Assembly: GCA_035550595.1 (NCBI GenBank)
Contig: DASZOV010000139.1
Span: 1-9,975 of the forward strand
Length of the DNA: 9,975 nucleotides
Source of the DNA: CALFMR01 sp035550595
GTDB lineage: Bacteria; Acidobacteriota; Vicinamibacteria; Vicinamibacterales; SCN-69-37
Direction of reading: 5' to 3'
Made by a program: the position numbers and the translations under genes. Shown here in pieces: positions 7,298-9,975 of this stretch. The notes beneath the pieces were generated by a model. That model saw only the letters and a list, made by a program, of their open reading frames with translations, was not told the origin of the DNA and searched no databases. Within the stretch, counting starts at the first letter, position 1; each line of letters starts with the position of its first letter.

Positions 7298-7945
7298 CTA
7301 GACTCCCGCCTGCGGCGTGCCGCCGCTGGCCATGGCTGTCGTCGATCCCGGACGCGCCGCCGGCGTCGTCGCGGTGTCCGGTGCGGGCGGCTGGAGCGTC
7401 TGCGCCTTCATCGAGAAGTGCACGATTTCGGTGTTCTCGACGGTCTCGGTGGTCGTCGTGACGATCTCGACGGGACGCTGGAAGAGGCCTGAGTTCTGCA
7501 GCCGCTCGGCCAGGTCGGTGACCGGCGTGAGCGACATCGCACGGCCGTCGATCTGCACGACCATGCCCGTCTGCTTCAAGTCCATCAGCCACAGTCCATC
7601 GGGAAGACTGCGGCTCACCGTCTCGAGCAGACTCACGGGCGCGCGCTTGACGTCGCGGAGGCGCTGGATGAGATCGACGCGCTCGGCAAGCTCCGTCTTG
7701 CGCGCGGCGAGCTTGTCGACGAGCTTGGCGGCGTCCTTCAAGCGCGTGAGCTCGGCCTGTTCGCGTGCGGTCGTCGCATCGACGGCCGCCTGCTGCCGCG
7801 ACAGCGCGTACCACCAGCCGCCAATCGCGAGCGCGGTCACGACGAGCAGACCAAGGCCGGCCGCGGCTGACCGCTGTTCGCGCGGCAACCATTCGCGCGG
7901 CGCGGCCGCGCCCGGCACGGTCGCAAGCAGGTTGACTTTGATCAC
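7298..7945 (-). CDS. pilN: Type IV pilus inner-membrane assembly protein PilN
   Basis: PilN is the partner of PilO; its cytoplasmic N-terminal peptide is known to dock into PilM. Here residues 1-7 read (M)IKVNLL, matching the conserved INLL-type docking motif. One membrane segment spans about 27-46 (AAAGLGLLVVTALAIGGWWY). A coiled coil at about 50-97 is followed by the PilN periplasmic domain (about 98-183; SLLETVSRSLPDGLWLMDL, LAERLQNSGLFQRPVEIV). The last 32 residues form a Pro/Thr/Ala-rich tail (TATTPAARPGSTTAMA) beyond the usual domain end. The start is GTG, overlapping the pilM stop as GTGA, with a perfect AGGAGG ribosome binding site 7 nt upstream. Identity is firm from the motif, topology and order. 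Confidence 0.95.
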   Translation of the reverse strand: MIKVNLLATVPGAAAPREWLPREQRSAAAGLGLLVVTALAIGGWWYALSRQQAAVDATTAREQAELTRLKDAAKLVDKLAARKTELAERVDLIQRLRDVKRAPVSLLETVSRSLPDGLWLMDLKQTGMVVQIDGRAMSLTPVTDLAERLQNSGLFQRPVEIVTTTTETVENTEIVHFSMKAQTLQPPAPDTATTPAARPGSTTAMASGGTPQAGV

Positions 7946-9009
7946 CGGTCGCCCTCCTGGCGCATCGCGAGGCCGACGGCCACGGCATAGGCCGGTCCGG
8001 CCACGTCGGCGCCGATCGCGCGCGAGGGCCGCGTGACGCGGCGGAACGGATCGAAGACGTCGACGGGCGCGTTGAACTCGGCCGCGAGCAGATCGGCCAG
8101 GCCGGCCGCGTCGCTGCCGCCGCCTGAAACGACCACGCGGCTGAGCTTCTCGACTGGCGCGGTCGCGCGGTAGAAGTCGATCGTCTTGCGCACTTCCATC
8201 ACGAGTTGGGCACTCGCTTCCCGCAGCACGGCCGTCACCTGGTCCTGATGGACGTCCGGTGGGAACTGACCGCGCAGCATGCGCTTGGCGGCGAGCTCGT
8301 CGACGCCCTGCGGACCGAACTCGCGCAGGAGTGCGTCGAGGTGAATCTGTCCGCCGATCGAGATGTCGCGCGTGAAGACGGGCTCGCCCGCTTCGAGCAG
8401 GCAGACGATCGTGAGTGCGCGGCCGACGTGTACGAGCGCGGCGAGCGAGTCGGTGCGCTCCGGGTAGTTCATCTGGTAGGCGTTGGCGAGCGCGAACGCC
8501 TCGACGTCGAGCACGACCGGCCGGCGGCCGGTCTGCATGATCACGCCCGTCCGGTCATCGATGCGATCGCGCTTGGCCGCGACGAGCAGCACGTCGAGTG
8601 ACGACTTGGCCGCGGCGGCGTCGCCGGGAACGACCTGGTAGTCGAGCTGGACCTCGCTGAGGTCGAAGGGTATGTATTGCTCAGCTTCCCACGGGATCGC
8701 TTCGGCCAGTTCCGCATGGCTCATCGCCGGCAGCGACAGGCGTTTGACGATGACCGAGTGGCCGGAGAGGGCGGCGGCAACACGCGCGCGGCGCAGGTGG
8801 AGCGTGTCGAACAGGCCGCTCACGGCCTCGCTGACGGCCAGCGGTTCCGTGGTGGCGCCGTCCTGGACGCTGCCCTCCGGAACGGGGGCCTCACCAGCGG
8901 CGACGAGCGACCAGCCGCCGCGGCCGCGGCGCAGGGCAACGGCCTTGACGGCGCTGGACCCGATGTCCACGCCGACGGTAGGCGGACGAAAGGCGGAGCC
9001 GAGCATCAT
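7942..9009 (-). CDS. pilM: Type IV pilus assembly ATPase-fold protein PilM
   Basis: PilM is the cytoplasmic actin/FtsA-like protein that binds the PilN N-terminus and organises the pilus base. The 355-residue product shows the phosphate-1 motif VGVDIGSSAVK (12-22), the PilM-typical IPWEAEQYIPFDLSEVQLDY (105-124), VFTRDISIGG (211-220) and the adenosine-binding VVVSGGGSDAAGLADLLA (292-309). The phosphate-2 position reads ALVHVGRALT (191-200), with His where PilM and FtsA relatives usually have Asp. Two ATG codons stand in tandem at 9009 and 9006; I chose the first. No Shine-Dalgarno sequence precedes either, and an upstream TTG at 9042 would add 11 unlikely residues. The gene opens the pil operon; pilN overlaps it by 4 nt. 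The sigma-54-like element at 9027-9043 would start the transcript about 6 nt before this ATG. Confidence 0.95.
   Translation of the reverse strand: MMLGSAFRPPTVGVDIGSSAVKAVALRRGRGGWSLVAAGEAPVPEGSVQDGATTEPLAVSEAVSGLFDTLHLRRARVAAALSGHSVIVKRLSLPAMSHAELAEAIPWEAEQYIPFDLSEVQLDYQVVPGDAAAAKSSLDVLLVAAKRDRIDDRTGVIMQTGRRPVVLDVEAFALANAYQMNYPERTDSLAALVHVGRALTIVCLLEAGEPVFTRDISIGGQIHLDALLREFGPQGVDELAAKRMLRGQFPPDVHQDQVTAVLREASAQLVMEVRKTIDFYRATAPVEKLSRVVVSGGGSDAAGLADLLAAEFNAPVDVFDPFRRVTRPSRAIGADVAGPAYAVAVGLAMRQEGDR
7953..7958 (-). promoter_or_regulatory. Perfect Shine-Dalgarno sequence of pilN inside pilM
   Basis: AGGAGG on the minus strand lies 7 nt before the GTG start of pilN and within the last codons of pilM. 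It is the strongest ribosome binding site in the window. It supports the GTG at 7945 as the start of pilN despite the non-ATG codon and the GTGA overlap. Confidence 0.75.
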
Positions 9010-9026
9010 GGCGACACGGCTGCAAG

Positions 9027-9043
9027 GCAAGCCCGGTGCCAAG
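9027..9043 (-). promoter_or_regulatory. Sigma-54 (RpoN) -24/-12 promoter candidate for the pil operon
   Basis: On the minus strand the sequence reads CTTGGCAC, then CGGGC, then TTGC, an exact match to the RpoN core TGGCAC-N5-TTGC with the correct GG-to-GC spacing. Counting the final C (9027) as -12 puts transcription start near 9015, only about 6 nt before the first pilM ATG. No other TGGCAC in the window, on either strand, has the paired TTGC. RpoN with PilR-type activators controls pilus genes in other bacteria, chiefly pilA, so the assignment fits biologically. It is unproven here. Confidence 0.55.
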
Positions 9044-9198
9044 CGCGCGGTCGAGCGTCGACGTCAACGAAATAGCGGCGTCGAGCGGCCGCCGTGTGTC
9101 GGTGCGCCGTCTTGCGCAGGGCGACGGGCCGACAGTTGTGGCGCCCCGTACAGTTCCGTAAGCGCGGCGGACGTCGCGGGCGTCAACACTTCAGGCGT

Positions 9199-9220
9199 GC
9201 GGCGCGCCGCCCGCGCGCGG
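9199..9220. repeat. Two adjacent perfect GC palindromes
   Basis: GCGGCGCGCCGC (9199-9210) is a perfect 12-bp palindrome, immediately followed by CCGCGCGCGG (9211-9220), a perfect 10-bp palindrome. They lie about 31 bp upstream of the rplM -35 box. They could be an operator, or a chance product of GC-rich DNA. No T-run follows on either strand, so a terminator is unlikely. Confidence 0.35.
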
Positions 9221-9251
9221 TCCCGCGACACGAAGACGACGGCCGGATTGA

Positions 9252-9280
9252 TTGACTTTTTCGTGACGGGCCGGTATCAT
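9252..9280 (+). promoter_or_regulatory. Sigma-70-type promoter of rplM-rpsI
   Basis: The -35 box TTGACT (9252-9257) and the -10 box TATCAT (9275-9280) each match five of six consensus bases and are separated by the ideal 17 bp. Transcription would begin near 9285-9287, leaving a leader of about 35 nt before the rplM ATG. The AT-rich patch stands out against GC-rich surroundings, as expected for a strong housekeeping promoter. Confidence 0.8.
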
Positions 9281-9309
9281 CTCGGTTTGCCGTCCTTTGG
9301 ATTCGGCTG

Positions 9310-9315
9310 AAAGGG
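9310..9315 (+). promoter_or_regulatory. Ribosome binding site of rplM
   Basis: AAAGGG lies 5 nt before the ATG at 9321. It selects this ATG over an in-frame TTG at 9297, which would add eight residues not expected for L13 and would leave only about 10 nt of leader after the predicted transcription start. Confidence 0.7.
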
Positions 9316-9320
9316 TGCGA

Positions 9321-9752
9321 ATGGCCTCGGGCAAGACCACTGTCGTTCCCAGCGAACGTCAGTGGCACATCATCGACGCGAACGGCCAGGTGTTGGGCCG
9401 GGTGGCGAGTCACGCTGCGCGTCTACTGCAGGGGAAGCACAAACCCCAGTGGATCCCGTTCCTCGACACGGGCGATCACGTCGTCATCATCAATGCCGCC
9501 ACCGTCCGGTTGACCGGGCGCAAGGACGAGCAGAAGGTTTATCGGTATCACAGCGGCTACGAGGGTGGCCTGCGTGAAGAGCGCGCGAAGATCGTGCGCC
9601 AGAAGAATCCGGTCCGCCTGGTGGAGGAAGCCGTGCGCGGCATGCTCCCCAAGACCAAGCTCGGCAGCGCGATGTATCGCAAGCTGAAGGTCTATCGGCA
9701 TGCGGACCACCCGCACGCGGCGCAGAAGCCGCGCGCGCTCGAGGTAGCCTGA
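9321..9752 (+). CDS. rplM: 50S ribosomal protein L13
   Basis: L13 is an early-assembly protein of the large ribosomal subunit that binds 23S rRNA. The 143-residue product has the expected length and the full series of family blocks: WHIIDANGQVLGRVASHAA (about 16-34), LLQGKHKPQWIPFLDTGDHV, VVIINAATVRLTGRK, the Tyr/His/Gly-rich YRYHSGYEGGL, and AVRGMLPKTKLGSAM followed by the C-terminal KVYRHADHPHAAQKP. The ATG at 9321 has a good ribosome binding site and a sigma-70-type promoter upstream. The stop is 1 nt before the GTG of rpsI, the near-universal L13-S9 operon pair. Nothing is unusual. Confidence 0.98.
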   Translation: MASGKTTVVPSERQWHIIDANGQVLGRVASHAARLLQGKHKPQWIPFLDTGDHVVIINAATVRLTGRKDEQKVYRYHSGYEGGLREERAKIVRQKNPVRLVEEAVRGMLPKTKLGSAMYRKLKVYRHADHPHAAQKPRALEVA

Positions 9753-9753
9753 C

Positions 9754-9975
9754 GTGGCAGCAACGCAGTATTACGGTACCGGACGCCGCAAGACGTCCAC
9801 CGCTCGTGTGTTCCTCCGGCCCGGTTCGGGCGCCATCACGGTCAATCACGGCCCCCTCGAAGCCAGCTTCCCCACTGAGACGCTCCGCCTGACGGTGCGC
9901 CAGCCGCTCGTCGTCACCGAGACCGGCGAGCGCTTCGACGTGCTCGCGACGACCGCCGGCGGCGGCGTGGCCGGG
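9754..9975 (+). CDS. rpsI: 30S ribosomal protein S9, N-terminal part (cut by window end)
   Basis: S9 is a small-subunit protein whose C-terminal tail reaches the decoding region near the P-site tRNA. The window holds the first 74 codons, open to the edge. The N-terminal signature YYGTGRRKTSTARVFLRPGSG and the later TVRQPLVVT and FDVLATTAGGGVAG (glycine-rich core) are those of S9, which is usually about 130 residues; the basic KR-rich tail lies beyond the window. The start is GTG, 1 nt after the rplM stop, with GAGG about 9 nt upstream inside rplM, so translation is probably coupled to L13. Confidence 0.97.
   Translation, partial: MAATQYYGTGRRKTSTARVFLRPGSGAITVNHGPLEASFPTETLRLTVRQPLVVTETGERFDVLATTAGGGVAG

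Larger units (their letters stand above)
9010..9320. other. Divergent intergenic region between pilM and rplM
   Basis: These 311 bases separate two divergent operons and hold no convincing gene. From left to right they contain the sigma-54-like element for pilM (9027-9043, minus), a short direct repeat (ACAGTT at 9132-9137 and 9150-9155, with CCGTA at 9146-9150 and 9156-9160), two adjacent GC palindromes (9199-9220) and the rplM promoter (9252-9280, plus). Short ORFs that cross the region have no family features. Confidence 0.8.

Noticed and set aside
9062..9186. Sigma-70 promoters for pilM based on TTGACG at 9186-9181 or 9067-9062 (minus strand)
   Set aside because: Neither has a TATAAT-like hexamer at 16-18 bp; the best candidates there are GC-containing and match poorly.

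Overview
The window reads as part of a high-GC, Gram-negative (diderm) bacterial chromosome. A type IVa pilus alignment and secretin operon (pilM-pilN-pilO-pilP-pilQ) lies on the minus strand. It diverges from the start of the ribosomal rplM-rpsI operon on the plus strand. The gene content, the GC-saturated third codon positions and the lipoprotein-, PKD- and TPR-rich accessory genes fit Acidobacteriota (Vicinamibacteria-like). That placement is an inference from general familiarity and was not tested by any search.

Layout from right to left. Positions 9321-9975 hold rplM (complete) and the first 74 codons of rpsI, driven by a good sigma-70-type promoter at 9252-9280. Positions 9010-9320 are a divergent intergenic region. 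It also carries, on the minus strand, an exact TGGCAC-N5-TTGC match to the sigma-54 -24/-12 consensus, only about 18 bp from the pilM start. Positions 9009-4834 are pilM, pilN, pilO, pilP and pilQ, joined by 4-nt overlaps or a 3-nt gap. Then come, still on the minus strand and with short gaps, an unrecognised 225-aa lipoprotein (4831-4154), a 417-aa lipoprotein with one Ig-like and three PKD domains (4101-2848), a 565-aa TPR protein with a long disordered tail (2816-1119), and an M24 aminopeptidase P-like metallopeptidase (1110 to the window edge, lacking only its last few residues).

Working model. PilM is the cytoplasmic actin-like partner of PilN. PilN and PilO form the inner-membrane coiled-coil heterodimer. 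PilP bridges these to PilQ, the outer-membrane secretin. The two lipoproteins directly behind pilQ would reach the periplasm or outer membrane, and the TPR protein is a candidate scaffold; roles for these three in the pilus machine are inferred from position only. No pilin, PilB/PilT ATPase or PilC gene is in the window.

No wholly new system is evident. The points most worth a second look are the sigma-54-like promoter with a predicted almost leaderless pilM transcript, a degenerate 7-bp tandem repeat array embedded in the coding sequence of the TPR gene, and the lipoprotein/TPR extension of the pil operon. No tRNA, rRNA, CRISPR, insertion sequence or convincing terminator was seen.
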